A stretch of 64,000 nt of DNA from Heterotrichella gracilis (lineage: Eukaryota > Sar > Xanthophyceae > Tribonematales > Xanthonemataceae), in assembly GCA_032358255.1 (NCBI GenBank), contig JAULBX010018968.1:19233-83232 (forward strand), given 5' to 3'. Positions 9,248 through 18,331 of this stretch are shown here, piece after piece. Each line of letters starts with the position of its first letter. Within the stretch, counting starts at the first letter, position 1. The notes beneath the pieces are model-generated. The model ran no database searches, was not told the DNA's origin, and worked only from the letters and a program-made list of their open reading frames with translations. A program made the translations under genes and the position numbers.

Positions 9248-10261
9248 TTGAAAAAGACATTCATCATATTTAGTTTTTTTATTGCTTTTATTTCTTCTTG
9301 TGATAAAAAGAAGGATGAGCCGGTGAATGAACCTGAACCAATTCCTCCTCCAACTGATACCACTTACACTTGCGGTAAACTGCCCAATGCCCCAAAACCA
9401 TTTGGTTGGCAAGATACCTTGAGCGACGAAGAAAAAAACATCAATTCATTTGTATACAGTCCACTTAACCCCGACCAACTGGTTTACATGGTGAATGGTA
9501 CTATTTTTGGTGGTTTTAATAAACTATACACATATACCATTCCTAGCAAACAATCCTTGTTTTTAGGGTCAAATCTCAATTATTTGCCACAGGTAAATAA
9601 AAGCGGTTGGATCGTATACAGCGATGTGAACAGTGACTTGTATAAAGTGAAACTAAACGGAGACAGCAGTATCAAAATTACTACGAATCAACTGTCAGAT
9701 AATCCGAGATGGGATTATAGCGGTAATTATGTTTACTTTTTTCAAAAAGCAAATAATAGTACCCCTTCCCAAGTAATTAAACTATCAAAAGATGGCAATA
9801 TAGTGAGTGCCTTTCAAGCCGAATTACCTACTATAGCTTCGTTTAATAAAAGTGATAAATTACTTTATTTGAAGGTGATCAATAATAGTTTTGTTAGAAT
9901 CATAGAAAAAAACATGGTGAATGCGGAAGAAAAAGAGCTGATTTCGGGGCCAAAAGAAAGCAAAGCCGGACAAGTTAATTTTGATAACTTGTGTGTAGAT
10001 CGCAGTGATGAACATTTTTTCTGGTCTAATTCAAATGGAATTTTTTCCTGCAACCTATCCAGTTTAAAAATAGACACCTTGTTTAAGAACTGCGAAAATT
10101 TCATTTATTCCAATCCACTTGTTTCTTTTAAGGAAAATGAATTGTATTATAATCTTCATATCATCAAGCCGCTGAGCGTTTATAAATTATTACACACTTA
10201 TAAATCAATGGAATATAATCTTGTTTCTAAACAAAGCAGTGAAGTGAAGATCTTTCCTTAA
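9248..10261 (+). CDS. Lipoprotein with TolB/WD40-like beta-propeller
   Basis: A 337-residue lipoprotein. The start is TTG 9248: no ATG or GTG lies in frame upstream, and the TTG begins a complete lipoprotein signal (MKKTFIIFSFFIAFISSC). A Pro/Glu linker ('EPVNEPEPIPPPTD') follows. The rest is a series of ~45-residue beta-rich repeats with 'NPDQLVYM', 'SGWIVYSDVNSDLYKVKLNG' and 'DNPRWDYSGNYVYFF', typical of PD40/TolB-like propeller blades. A periplasmic or surface scaffold role is likely. Its 3' end converges on recQ with 22 bp between and no hairpin. Confidence 0.75.
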   Translation: MKKTFIIFSFFIAFISSCDKKKDEPVNEPEPIPPPTDTTYTCGKLPNAPKPFGWQDTLSDEEKNINSFVYSPLNPDQLVYMVNGTIFGGFNKLYTYTIPSKQSLFLGSNLNYLPQVNKSGWIVYSDVNSDLYKVKLNGDSSIKITTNQLSDNPRWDYSGNYVYFFQKANNSTPSQVIKLSKDGNIVSAFQAELPTIASFNKSDKLLYLKVINNSFVRIIEKNMVNAEEKELISGPKESKAGQVNFDNLCVDRSDEHFFWSNSNGIFSCNLSSLKIDTLFKNCENFIYSNPLVSFKENELYYNLHIIKPLSVYKLLHTYKSMEYNLVSKQSSEVKIFP

Positions 10262-10283
10262 TGTATTTACAAAAAAAATATCC

Positions 10284-12188
10284 TTAGTTCTTTAAGTGAT
10301 AACCTTCGGTGCTTTCCATTACCATTCCATCATCAATTAATTCGTTGAACACTGTTAACCAGGCGGAATCGTTGTTTTTTTTGAATTTTACTTTGATCTC
10401 TTCTAAAGTTAAGGGCGATTTGGTTAAGGCGTTCATGATCTTTTCTTTAAGAGCTTCATGGTTTTTGGGTTTTTGTGCCAGACAAACATCGCAATATCCG
10501 CAGTCTTTGTTCTCAAATTCATTAAAATACATGAGTAATTGAGTCTGGCGACAAATCTTTGAATTGTTTACATAGTCAATTACAGAATTAATACGAAACA
10601 GATGTTGTTGTTTTAATTTGTGATAATGGTCGGGGTTAAATTCGAGGTATTTTCCATTCACCCTATTTTGCATAAAAATTAATTTAGGCAAAGATGATTG
10701 AGGTTCATACGAAATTAATCCCTGTTGATGCAAGTAGTTTAACTGTTCAGTGATCTTAGTGGCTGATAATTTGACACGATAAGCCAGATCCTTTTCGCTG
10801 ATGAAAACAAAATTCTCAAACAAGCCTCCATAACTTCTCAACAAGGTTTTAATGAGCAATTCGAACTGAGGGTACAAAATTTCAAACTGATAAATATCTT
10901 CTTTGCCGGCTAAGAACATCAGTTTAGAGGGTTCAAAACTGCCATCGAAAAGAGCCAGATAATTTTCTTTTTCTAAGAACTTTAGACTGTTATAAACCAG
11001 TATGGGAGATAAATTATAACTCTTGCTGATACTTTCAATATCGAAAGCCACACTAAGGTCCTGCCCTGCTCCAATAGCAATTTGGTAATAATTACAAATA
11101 GCTTGATAGGTTTGTTTAATATAATCCAAGTCCGGAAAGGCCAGTTTAAAATTTTCCTGTAAACGAATACAATCGGCTTCGGTAAAAAAGATGGTGGCGT
11201 AAGCGGCTTTGCCATCCCTTCCTGCACGGCCTGCTTCCTGAAAATAAGCTTCCAGACTGTCAGGAAGATCTAAGTGAACGACAAAACGGACATCCGGTTT
11301 ATCGATTCCCATTCCAAAAGCATTGGTGGCGCAAATTACCTGAGTTTTATTATTGATCCATTGTTGTTGAACCGTTTGTCGCGCTTCGTAATTTAAGCCG
11401 GCATGGTAAGCCTGTGAGCTAATACCATTTTTTTTGAGGAATGCGGCCAGTTCTGTTGTTTTTTTGCGATTACGCAGATACACAATTCCTGAACCGCCAA
11501 TGTTATGAATGAGTTTAAGAAGTCGTTCTATTTTATTTTCTTCTTTTTGCACCACATAACGAATGTTTTTTCGTGTAAATGACTGCCTAAAAACCTTTTG
11601 ATCGCTGAATTCTAATTTTAACTGAATATCTTCAGCTACCGATTCAGTGGCGCTTGCTGTGAGTGCGATCATTTTCACTGTCGGAAAAAAAGCGCGCAGT
11701 TCGGCAATCTTTAAATAACTGGGTCTAAAATCGTAACCCCATTGTGAAATACAATGTGCCTCGTCTACCACCATCAAAGTGATTGGCAAATGAGACAACT
11801 TTTGCAGGAATGTTTCATTTTGAAGGCGTTCGGGTGAAAGGTATAAAAACTGTACATGGCCTAAGGCCGCGTTTGTGAGGGCAATATCTATTTGTTTGTA
11901 ATTCATAGCGGCTGTGATAGCAACCGCCGATAAGCCTCGTGATCTGAGATTTTGCACCTGATCATTCATAAGGGCAATGAGCGGCGAAACCACCAGTGTG
12001 GTGCCACCCAATAAAATTCCCGGAACCTGAAAACAGATTGATTTTCCTCCACCGGTTGGCAGTAAGGCTAAGGTATCGTGTTTGTGCAATACCGACAAGA
12101 TGATCTCCTGCTGAAAAGGTCTGAAATCATCAAATCCCCAGTGGTGTTTTAATACCTTTCTACTATCTTGTTTAAGGCTATCTGACAA
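10284..12188 (-). CDS. recQ: RecQ-family ATP-dependent DNA helicase
   Basis: A 634-residue superfamily 2 helicase. Motif I is 'LLPTGGGKS' (residues 42-50), motif II is DEAH at 142-145, and the RecQ-specific aromatic loop is 'CISQWGYDFRPSYL'. Motifs IV-VI include 'GIVYLRNRK', 'ATNAFGMGIDKPDVRFVVH' and 'YFQEAGRAGRDG'. The C-terminal zinc-binding RQC region shows 'CRQTQLLMYF' and 'CGYCDVC'. After it there is a winged-helix-like tail and no recognisable HRDC domain. It unwinds 3'-5' during recombination and replication repair. It is divergent from the LTA-synthase-like gene. Confidence 0.95.
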   Translation of the reverse strand: MSDSLKQDSRKVLKHHWGFDDFRPFQQEIILSVLHKHDTLALLPTGGGKSICFQVPGILLGGTTLVVSPLIALMNDQVQNLRSRGLSAVAITAAMNYKQIDIALTNAALGHVQFLYLSPERLQNETFLQKLSHLPITLMVVDEAHCISQWGYDFRPSYLKIAELRAFFPTVKMIALTASATESVAEDIQLKLEFSDQKVFRQSFTRKNIRYVVQKEENKIERLLKLIHNIGGSGIVYLRNRKKTTELAAFLKKNGISSQAYHAGLNYEARQTVQQQWINNKTQVICATNAFGMGIDKPDVRFVVHLDLPDSLEAYFQEAGRAGRDGKAAYATIFFTEADCIRLQENFKLAFPDLDYIKQTYQAICNYYQIAIGAGQDLSVAFDIESISKSYNLSPILVYNSLKFLEKENYLALFDGSFEPSKLMFLAGKEDIYQFEILYPQFELLIKTLLRSYGGLFENFVFISEKDLAYRVKLSATKITEQLNYLHQQGLISYEPQSSLPKLIFMQNRVNGKYLEFNPDHYHKLKQQHLFRINSVIDYVNNSKICRQTQLLMYFNEFENKDCGYCDVCLAQKPKNHEALKEKIMNALTKSPLTLEEIKVKFKKNNDSAWLTVFNELIDDGMVMESTEGYHLKN

Positions 12189-12300
12189 TTTTTGTTTCTG
12201 TTTTTACAAATTTCATTAATTTCTGCTAATAAAATAGTTTTAAGTAATTATTTTGTGAAATTTGCGTTTTCTAAGCATAAACAAAGAAATACATATTCCG

Positions 12301-14193
12301 GTGATCTCGACTTATATTGCACAACTGAAGATACTTTTCAAACGCCTTCTTTTATTATATGTTGTTTACCTTTTTTGTCGTCTCTTTTTCTATTTCTCTA
12401 ATCTCAGTTATTTTCAAGGCACTTCCATCATTGATCTATTTTTAGATCTGATTTACGGTTTACGGTTTGACAGTTTTACCATTGTTGTTTCGAATTGTTT
12501 ATTTATTGTATTATCCATTTTACCATTCCATTTTTTCTGGAGTTCAATTTATCAAAGGATCCTGTTTTGCTTGTATGCTCTCAGCAACACGGTGTTCATT
12601 GCCATTAACTGTATTGATGTAGGTTATTTCCCTTTCATTAGAAAACGCTCAAGTGCCGACTTGCTCAAACAAATGGGAGGACAAAGCGATCTGAGTCATT
12701 TAATTCCGCAGTTCATAAAGGATTATTGGTGGGTGATTCTGGCTTATGTGTTGTTTATGGTCTTTTTGTTTGTGTTTTATAAACGAATTAAACTACCGCC
12801 TTATGAGAAGCAGCCATTTAAAGGACTAAAACAAAAACTACTGGTGTTTTTAATTTTTGCTGTCACAACTTCATTGGCGGTATTGGGAGTGAGAGGCGGC
12901 TTGCAAAGAGTGCCTATAAGCATTGTAGATGCCGGCGCTATGACCAGTTCGGAAGAAGTACCTATTGTTTTGAACACTCCTTTTTCGATCATTAAATCCT
13001 TGGAAGAAACCTCCTTGGTAGAATATACATTTTATCAACCGTCGGAATTAAGATCCATTTATGATCCCATTCGGCAATACAAGGACTCGGTGTTTAAAAA
13101 ACAAAATGTAGTTGTGATCATTCTTGAAAGTTTTGCGAAAGAATACACCAAATTAGGGAGGGTCAGTTACACGCCATTTTTAGATAGTTTGATGGATCAT
13201 TCCATGGTGTGTTCAAATGCCTTTTCTAATGGCTCTAAATCCATTGAAGGAATACCGGCCATTTTATGCAGTTTACCTTCTTTATCTGATAATCCTTTTA
13301 TTAACTCGGTGTATTCGTTGAATGATCAATCGTCATTGGCCTTATTATTAGCAAAAGAAGGGTATGAAACCGCTTTTTTTCATGGCGGCATTAACGGTAC
13401 CATGAACTTTGATGCCTGGGCAAAACTGGCAGGATACTCCTCTTATTTTGGAATGAATGAATACAATAATACCGACGATTTTGATGGTTTTTGGGGCATT
13501 TGGGATGAGCCTTTTTTACAATATTCCGTTAAAAAAATGAATTCCTTTAAACAACCTTTTCATTCAACGGTGTTTACTCTTAGTTCTCATCATCCTTATC
13601 AGGTACCAAAAAAGTACGAAGGTAAATTTCCAAAAGGTGATCTCGAAAACTCTGAAACCATTGGTTATTCAGACTATGCCCTGCGTCGCTTTTTTGATTC
13701 TGCTAAAAAAACAAGCTGGTATAAGAATACCTTGTTTGTTCTTACGGCCGATCATGGCAGTCTTTCTAATGCCCCATTTTACAGCGATGTGGTAGGCAAT
13801 CAATCCTTGCCGGTATTATTTTTTAAGGGAGATAATTCTTTAAAATCAGTTCATACGCCAGTGTTTTCACAAATGGATATTCTTCCAAGTGTGTTACAGC
13901 TTTTAGGCTATAACAAAGCTTTTTTTAGTTTTGGTGAGTCATTTGCGGCTTCAGAACATGGTAACGATTTTTATTATGCCAATGGCAGCCACTATCTATT
14001 TGCTGATTCTATGTTATATTGTTTCACTTTTCCCGATTTAAAACGGGTGTATAATTACAAACGGGATAGTTCCCTATCTGTTGAAATCTCTAACAAATAC
14101 CCTCCATTGGACTCTTTAAACCTCAGAAAGTACAAGGCCTTCATTCAAACCTATAATTACACCTTAATTCATAATAAAGGCCGGCTTAAATAA
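12301..14193 (+). CDS. LTA synthase-like sulfatase-fold membrane enzyme
   Basis: About 630 residues, with no ATG start available. I choose GTG 12301, which begins just before the first membrane helix (ISTYIAQLKILFKRLLLLYVVYL); TTG 12262 is the alternative. There are five hydrophobic segments within the first ~210 residues, then an extracytoplasmic alkaline phosphatase/sulfatase fold. 'VVVIILESFAKEYTKLG' supplies the first metal Glu, 'NGSKSIEGIPAI' the probable Ser nucleophile position, 'FHGG.NG', and 'FVLTADHGS' the late Asp/His metal ligands. Lipoteichoic acid synthase (LtaS) relatives transfer phosphoglycerol from phosphatidylglycerol. In a Gram-negative cell the product is more likely a modified glycan or lipid. 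Substrate is not determined. Confidence 0.85.
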   Translation: MISTYIAQLKILFKRLLLLYVVYLFCRLFFYFSNLSYFQGTSIIDLFLDLIYGLRFDSFTIVVSNCLFIVLSILPFHFFWSSIYQRILFCLYALSNTVFIAINCIDVGYFPFIRKRSSADLLKQMGGQSDLSHLIPQFIKDYWWVILAYVLFMVFLFVFYKRIKLPPYEKQPFKGLKQKLLVFLIFAVTTSLAVLGVRGGLQRVPISIVDAGAMTSSEEVPIVLNTPFSIIKSLEETSLVEYTFYQPSELRSIYDPIRQYKDSVFKKQNVVVIILESFAKEYTKLGRVSYTPFLDSLMDHSMVCSNAFSNGSKSIEGIPAILCSLPSLSDNPFINSVYSLNDQSSLALLLAKEGYETAFFHGGINGTMNFDAWAKLAGYSSYFGMNEYNNTDDFDGFWGIWDEPFLQYSVKKMNSFKQPFHSTVFTLSSHHPYQVPKKYEGKFPKGDLENSETIGYSDYALRRFFDSAKKTSWYKNTLFVLTADHGSLSNAPFYSDVVGNQSLPVLFFKGDNSLKSVHTPVFSQMDILPSVLQLLGYNKAFFSFGESFAASEHGNDFYYANGSHYLFADSMLYCFTFPDLKRVYNYKRDSSLSVEISNKYPPLDSLNLRKYKAFIQTYNYTLIHNKGRLK

Positions 14194-14245
14194 TACCATC
14201 CATAAATACTAATATCTGTGTATCTTCGTTATTTATCTAATTCTT

Positions 14246-16759
14246 CTGAAAGTTTTTAAGCCACATATTCTCCTTCTTTTTCTCTCTTTGTGTTCGTTGC
14301 TCAAATCGCAAACAGCCACTATTTCGGGTGTTGTAAAAGGTTCTAACGGCGAAGTTTTAGAAAATGTGACTATCGGAATCAAAGAAAAACCTCAAACCAC
14401 CACCAATTCTGATCAAAAAGGTTTTTACAAATTGATTATTGATGCCAATGAAACGCTTACCCTTGTTTTTTATGAAATATCGCACACCATTGACTCGCAT
14501 ACCCTGTTGGCTCAACCCGGACAAAGCATTAGCTATTCACCGGTATTAAAATTCAGAAATGAATTAACTCAGGTAGAAGTGAATGATTTTAAAAAAAGAG
14601 GGGAAGAAATTGTGGTGCTGGATGCCAAAGTCCTATCACAAATACCTAGTCCAACCGGCAACATTGAAGATGTGATCAAAACACAAATGGGTGTTAGTAG
14701 TAACAACGAGCTCAGCAGTGGATACAGTGTTCGTGGAGGAAATTTTGATGAGAATCTGGTTTACGTCAACGACATTGAAGTATATCGTCCCTTTTTAGTG
14801 AGAAGCGGGCAACAGGAAGGTTTAAGTTTTGCCAATCCCAACATGGTTTCTAATATTAATTTTTCTGCCGGTGGTTTTGAAGCGAAGTATGGTGACAAAA
14901 TGAGTAGTGTGTTGGATATTACCTACCGCAAGCCGCGCAAGTTTGCCGGAAATGCTTCTGCCAGTTTTTTAGGAGGAAATTTGCAATTAGAGGGTGTGAG
15001 TAAAAATAAACTTGTGGCCTGGAATATTGGAAGTCGTTACCGCACCAACACGTATTTAATAAAAAGTATGGATACGGAATTAAACACCGGCGGCGGATAT
15101 CGTCCCAGTGCCTTTGACGTGCAGGCTTTTATTACTTTGGATGTTAATCCACGATTTAAGTTAGAGTTTTTAGGAAACATTGCCAATAACAAATACCTGG
15201 TAAAACCTGAAACCAGACAAACTGATTTTGGTACTGTAAAAGATGCGTTAAGACTGACCATATATTTTGACGGACAAGAGTTAATGCAGTATACCACTTA
15301 TATGGGCGGCGTTTCGGCGACTTACAAGCCAACTAGTAAAACCAGATTAAAACTGATAGGATCGGCGTACAGAGCTAACGAGCAAGAGGTGTATACCGTG
15401 CAGGGTCAATATTATATTGATCAATTAGAAGCCGATCTGGGTAAACCTAATTTTGGACAAGTGGCCTTTAACCGTGGTGTTGGTACCTTTTTAAACAATG
15501 GAAGAAATTATCTTACTGCCAATGTTTTTAATCTCGAACACAAAGGCAATCACACCATCAACTCAAATAACGAGATTTTATGGGGAATCCGTGAGCAGTA
15601 CGAACAAATTGATGATAAATTAAGTGAGTGGCGAACAGCAGACTCTGCCGGTTTTATAGTTCCTTATAGTCCCACAGAAATTAATTTAACCGATGTATAC
15701 AAAACCAAGGTGAGTCTTGATAGCTGGCGGACTCAAGGCTTCGTTCAATTTAATCACACAGCCTTATTGCGCGATTCATCTAACTTTAGTATTACCGGAG
15801 GGGTGAGAGCCAATCACTGGACCGTTAACGGACAATTAGTTATTTCTCCAAGAATGACCTTGGCTTATAAACCAAACTGGCGTCGTGACTGGCTCTTTAA
15901 ATTAAGTGGCGGGTGGTATTACCAACCACCATTTTACAGAGAGATCAGAGGCATCGACGGAACAATACGCCCTACAGTTAAGGCGCAGCAATCGGTACAC
16001 ATTGTTCTTTCTTCCGATTATATTTTTTACATGTGGAAACGTCCGTTCAAATACATGATGTCGCTTTACTACAAAGAACTTCAGGCGGTGAATCCATATG
16101 AAATTGACAATGTGCGTATTCGATATTTTGCGAACAATAACAGTAAGGGCTATGCCACCGGTGCCGATTTCAGGATCAATGGCGAATTTGTAAAGGGTGT
16201 TGAAAGCTGGGCTACCATTGGTTTTTTAAGAACCTATGAATATTCAAAAGACAATATTCACTATGTATATTATAATAAAGACGGCGAGAAAATTATTAAA
16301 GGCTACACTTTTGATCAAGTGAAATCTGATAGTCAAAAAGTAGATCCTGGCTACATTCCTCGTCCTACCGATCAACTCGTGACCTTTGGTTTATTTTTTC
16401 AGGATCATTTACCAAAATACCCCTTTATTAAATTTAATTTAAACATGCAGTTTGGCAGTGGTTTACCATTTGGACCGCCCACCCACGAACGCTGGAAACA
16501 AACCTTAAGAATGCCTCCATACAGAAGAGTGGATGCCGGTATTGCGTATAATGTTTTAAAAGAGGACAGAGAGTTAAAACGCAAAAACTATTTTAATCAC
16601 CTCAAAGAAATGTGGATCTATTTAGAGATCTTTAATTTACTCCAGATTCAAAATACGGTTTCGTATACCTGGGTAAAAGATGTGACCGGAAATATGTATG
16701 CGGTTCCAAATTATCTTACTAACCGTCAGATCAATATACGACTTCAAATAAGATTTTAA
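14246..16759 (+). CDS. TonB-dependent outer-membrane receptor (CTG start inferred)
   Basis: An outer-membrane receptor of about 837 residues. An N-terminal carboxypeptidase-regulatory-like domain ('ATISGVVKGSNGEVLENVTIG') is followed by a plug ('SPTGNIEDVIKTQMGV', 'GYSVRGGNFDENLVYVNDIEV') and a 22-stranded-type barrel ending in an aromatic residue ('INIRLQIRF'). The frame opens after TAA 14210-14212 and has no ATG, GTG or TTG before TTG 14288. Starting at 14288 would cut off the signal peptide. Starting at CTG 14246 gives a standard one (MKVFKPHILLLFLSL...KSQ), so I use CTG. Barrel function would be TonB-driven uptake, ligand unknown. No SusD partner is adjacent. Confidence 0.85.
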   Translation: MKVFKPHILLLFLSLCSLLKSQTATISGVVKGSNGEVLENVTIGIKEKPQTTTNSDQKGFYKLIIDANETLTLVFYEISHTIDSHTLLAQPGQSISYSPVLKFRNELTQVEVNDFKKRGEEIVVLDAKVLSQIPSPTGNIEDVIKTQMGVSSNNELSSGYSVRGGNFDENLVYVNDIEVYRPFLVRSGQQEGLSFANPNMVSNINFSAGGFEAKYGDKMSSVLDITYRKPRKFAGNASASFLGGNLQLEGVSKNKLVAWNIGSRYRTNTYLIKSMDTELNTGGGYRPSAFDVQAFITLDVNPRFKLEFLGNIANNKYLVKPETRQTDFGTVKDALRLTIYFDGQELMQYTTYMGGVSATYKPTSKTRLKLIGSAYRANEQEVYTVQGQYYIDQLEADLGKPNFGQVAFNRGVGTFLNNGRNYLTANVFNLEHKGNHTINSNNEILWGIREQYEQIDDKLSEWRTADSAGFIVPYSPTEINLTDVYKTKVSLDSWRTQGFVQFNHTALLRDSSNFSITGGVRANHWTVNGQLVISPRMTLAYKPNWRRDWLFKLSGGWYYQPPFYREIRGIDGTIRPTVKAQQSVHIVLSSDYIFYMWKRPFKYMMSLYYKELQAVNPYEIDNVRIRYFANNNSKGYATGADFRINGEFVKGVESWATIGFLRTYEYSKDNIHYVYYNKDGEKIIKGYTFDQVKSDSQKVDPGYIPRPTDQLVTFGLFFQDHLPKYPFIKFNLNMQFGSGLPFGPPTHERWKQTLRMPPYRRVDAGIAYNVLKEDRELKRKNYFNHLKEMWIYLEIFNLLQIQNTVSYTWVKDVTGNMYAVPNYLTNRQINIRLQIRF

Positions 16760-16849
16760 TTGAAGTTATTGTCGCCATTTGACGTTTTTGTATTTCATTA
16801 TTTTTTGAATTAGTTCACAAAAAAAAGTCCTACATCCTTCTGAATTTAG

Positions 16850-16857
16850 TACTTTTG
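16850..16857 (+). promoter_or_regulatory. Candidate Bacteroidota -7 promoter element
   Basis: TACTTTTG matches the Bacteroidota primary-sigma -7 consensus TAnnTTTG. It lies 8 bp before the ATG of the flavin reductase-like gene, so the transcript leader would be nearly absent. No clear -33 TTTG was seen at the right spacing. Confidence 0.3.
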
Positions 16858-16865
16858 GGCTTCAT

Positions 16866-17717
16866 ATGTTAGAACTCGATCCAAAGGAATTAAGTATTCC
16901 GGTATTGCAAAAATACCTGCAAAATGCCATAGCGCCTAGGCCTATTTGTTTTGCCAGTACCATCTCTAAAAATGGAGAACCCAATCTGGCACCATTTAGT
17001 TTCTTTAATATTTTTTCATCCAATCCACCCATTGCTGTTTTTTCTCCTGCCTATAGCGGCAGAACCGGCGCTCCCAAGGACACTCTGTTGAATGTATTGG
17101 AAGTGCCTGAAGTGGTGATTAATGTCGTTAATTACAATATGGTTCATCAAACCAGTTTGGCGAGTAGTCCATTTCCAAAAGGCACCAACGAATTTGTGAA
17201 AGCCGGCTTCACTCCTATTCCTTCCGACCTTATTAAACCTTATAGGGTAAAAGAAAGTCCGGTGCAATTTGAATGCAAGGTGATTGAGGTAAAAGAATTA
17301 GGCAAGGCCGGTGGTGCCGGAAATTTGGTGATTTGTGAGATCATTAAAATTCATATTGATGAATCTGTTTTAAATGCGGAAAATCAGATAGATCCTTTAA
17401 AAATGGATCTGGTGGCCCGTATGGGTGACAATTGGTATTGCCGAGCCGCCGGAGATTCGATGTTTGAAGTTAAAAAACCAATCACCACCATTGGCATAGG
17501 CATGGATCAGATTCCCTCCAACATCAGAACCAGTAAGATCTTAAGCGGAAATAATTTAGGTCTTTTAGGAAGTGTGGAACACTTGCCCACGCTTGAAGAA
17601 AGTGCCGCGTATAAGAAGGATCTAAAACCGTTTTTATCAGAAGAAGAGTGTCATACCTACGCCAAAACCTTGTTAGAAAGCAACAAGGTGGCTGAGGCCT
17701 GGATGGTGTTACTTTAA
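16866..17717 (+). CDS. Flavin reductase-like (FMN-binding split-barrel) protein
   Basis: A 283-residue protein of the flavin reductase-like / DIM6-NTAB family. The FMN-binding split barrel is recognisable from 'AIAPRPICFASTISKNGEPNLAPFSFFNIFSSNPP', given here as a region at residues ~22-57, with 'VINVVNYNM' and 'SPVQFECKV' later. These proteins bind FMN and act as NAD(P)H:flavin reductases or related oxidoreductases. No signal peptide, so cytoplasmic. About 80 residues follow the barrel core, as is usual for the longer Bacteroidota members. It stands alone between the TonB receptor and the DUF3127 gene, so context does not identify a pathway. Confidence 0.85.
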   Translation: MLELDPKELSIPVLQKYLQNAIAPRPICFASTISKNGEPNLAPFSFFNIFSSNPPIAVFSPAYSGRTGAPKDTLLNVLEVPEVVINVVNYNMVHQTSLASSPFPKGTNEFVKAGFTPIPSDLIKPYRVKESPVQFECKVIEVKELGKAGGAGNLVICEIIKIHIDESVLNAENQIDPLKMDLVARMGDNWYCRAAGDSMFEVKKPITTIGIGMDQIPSNIRTSKILSGNNLGLLGSVEHLPTLEESAAYKKDLKPFLSEEECHTYAKTLLESNKVAEAWMVLL

Positions 17718-17814
17718 TTTGATAAATTGTGAATTTGTTAATTAAGAAAATTAATTAAATTAGTAGAGTTAACAGCGTTAACCATTAAAGAAGTAATCAA
17801 TAAAAAAACATATC

Positions 17815-18213
17815 ATGGAAGTAGCAGGAACATTAAAAGTGAAATTCGACACCCAAAAGGTGAGTGAAAAATTTCAAAAACGCGAATTTGTATTAACCAC
17901 AGAGGCAAATACACCTTACCCACAACAAGTCAGTTTTCAGGTAACACAGGATAAGTGCAGCATGCTTGATCAATACAGTGAAGGAGAAGAATTAAAAGTA
18001 CAATTTAATTTAAGAGGACGTGAGTGGAATGGTCCACAGGGCGTGAAATATTTTAACACCCTAGAGGCATGGAGAATTGAAAGAATGGGTGCAGGATCAT
18101 CGCCTTCAGCAGGATCACAAGGTTCGGTTCAATCATCGAGTGCACCAATCAATAGTGGAAGCGCTCCGGTTTTTACCGGTAATCCTTCTGATAATGACGA
18201 TTTGCCATTTTAA
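17815..18213 (+). CDS. DUF3127 (OB-fold-like, ssDNA-binding-like) protein
   Basis: A 132-residue protein. Residues 1-92 match DUF3127: 'MEVAGTLKVKFDTQKVSEKF', 'KREFVLTT', 'FQVTQDKCSMLD' and 'REWNGPQGVKYFNTLEAWRIE'. The tail (93-132) is Ser/Gly/Gln-rich and ends in an acidic 'SDNDDLPF', which is very similar to the C-terminal acidic tip of single-stranded-DNA-binding protein (…DDLPF). The SSB-like tip suggests interaction with the same partner proteins as SSB; that is inference. A hairpin terminator follows at 18232. Confidence 0.85.
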   Translation: MEVAGTLKVKFDTQKVSEKFQKREFVLTTEANTPYPQQVSFQVTQDKCSMLDQYSEGEELKVQFNLRGREWNGPQGVKYFNTLEAWRIERMGAGSSPSAGSQGSVQSSSAPINSGSAPVFTGNPSDNDDLPF

Positions 18214-18231
18214 TCTGAACAATCAACACTT

Positions 18232-18297
18232 CAAAACTCAAGAGATAAAGAGTCGGTTTTGACACCTTCTTTTGATCCTTGAGTTTTGATTTTTTTA
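18232..18297 (+). terminator. Probable terminator after the DUF3127 gene
   Basis: An 11-bp perfect inverted repeat, CAAAACTCAAG (18232-18242) and CTTGAGTTTTG (18278-18288), is followed by ATTTTTTTA. The loop is long (35 nt), which lowers confidence. Confidence 0.6.
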
Positions 18298-18331
18298 TTT
18301 ATAATTCACCTCCTTTTGCTAAACATTTAAC

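Noticed and set aside
12192-12401. 69-residue ORF before the LTA-synthase-like gene
   Set aside because: It overlaps the first membrane helices of the larger gene in another frame and has no independent support.
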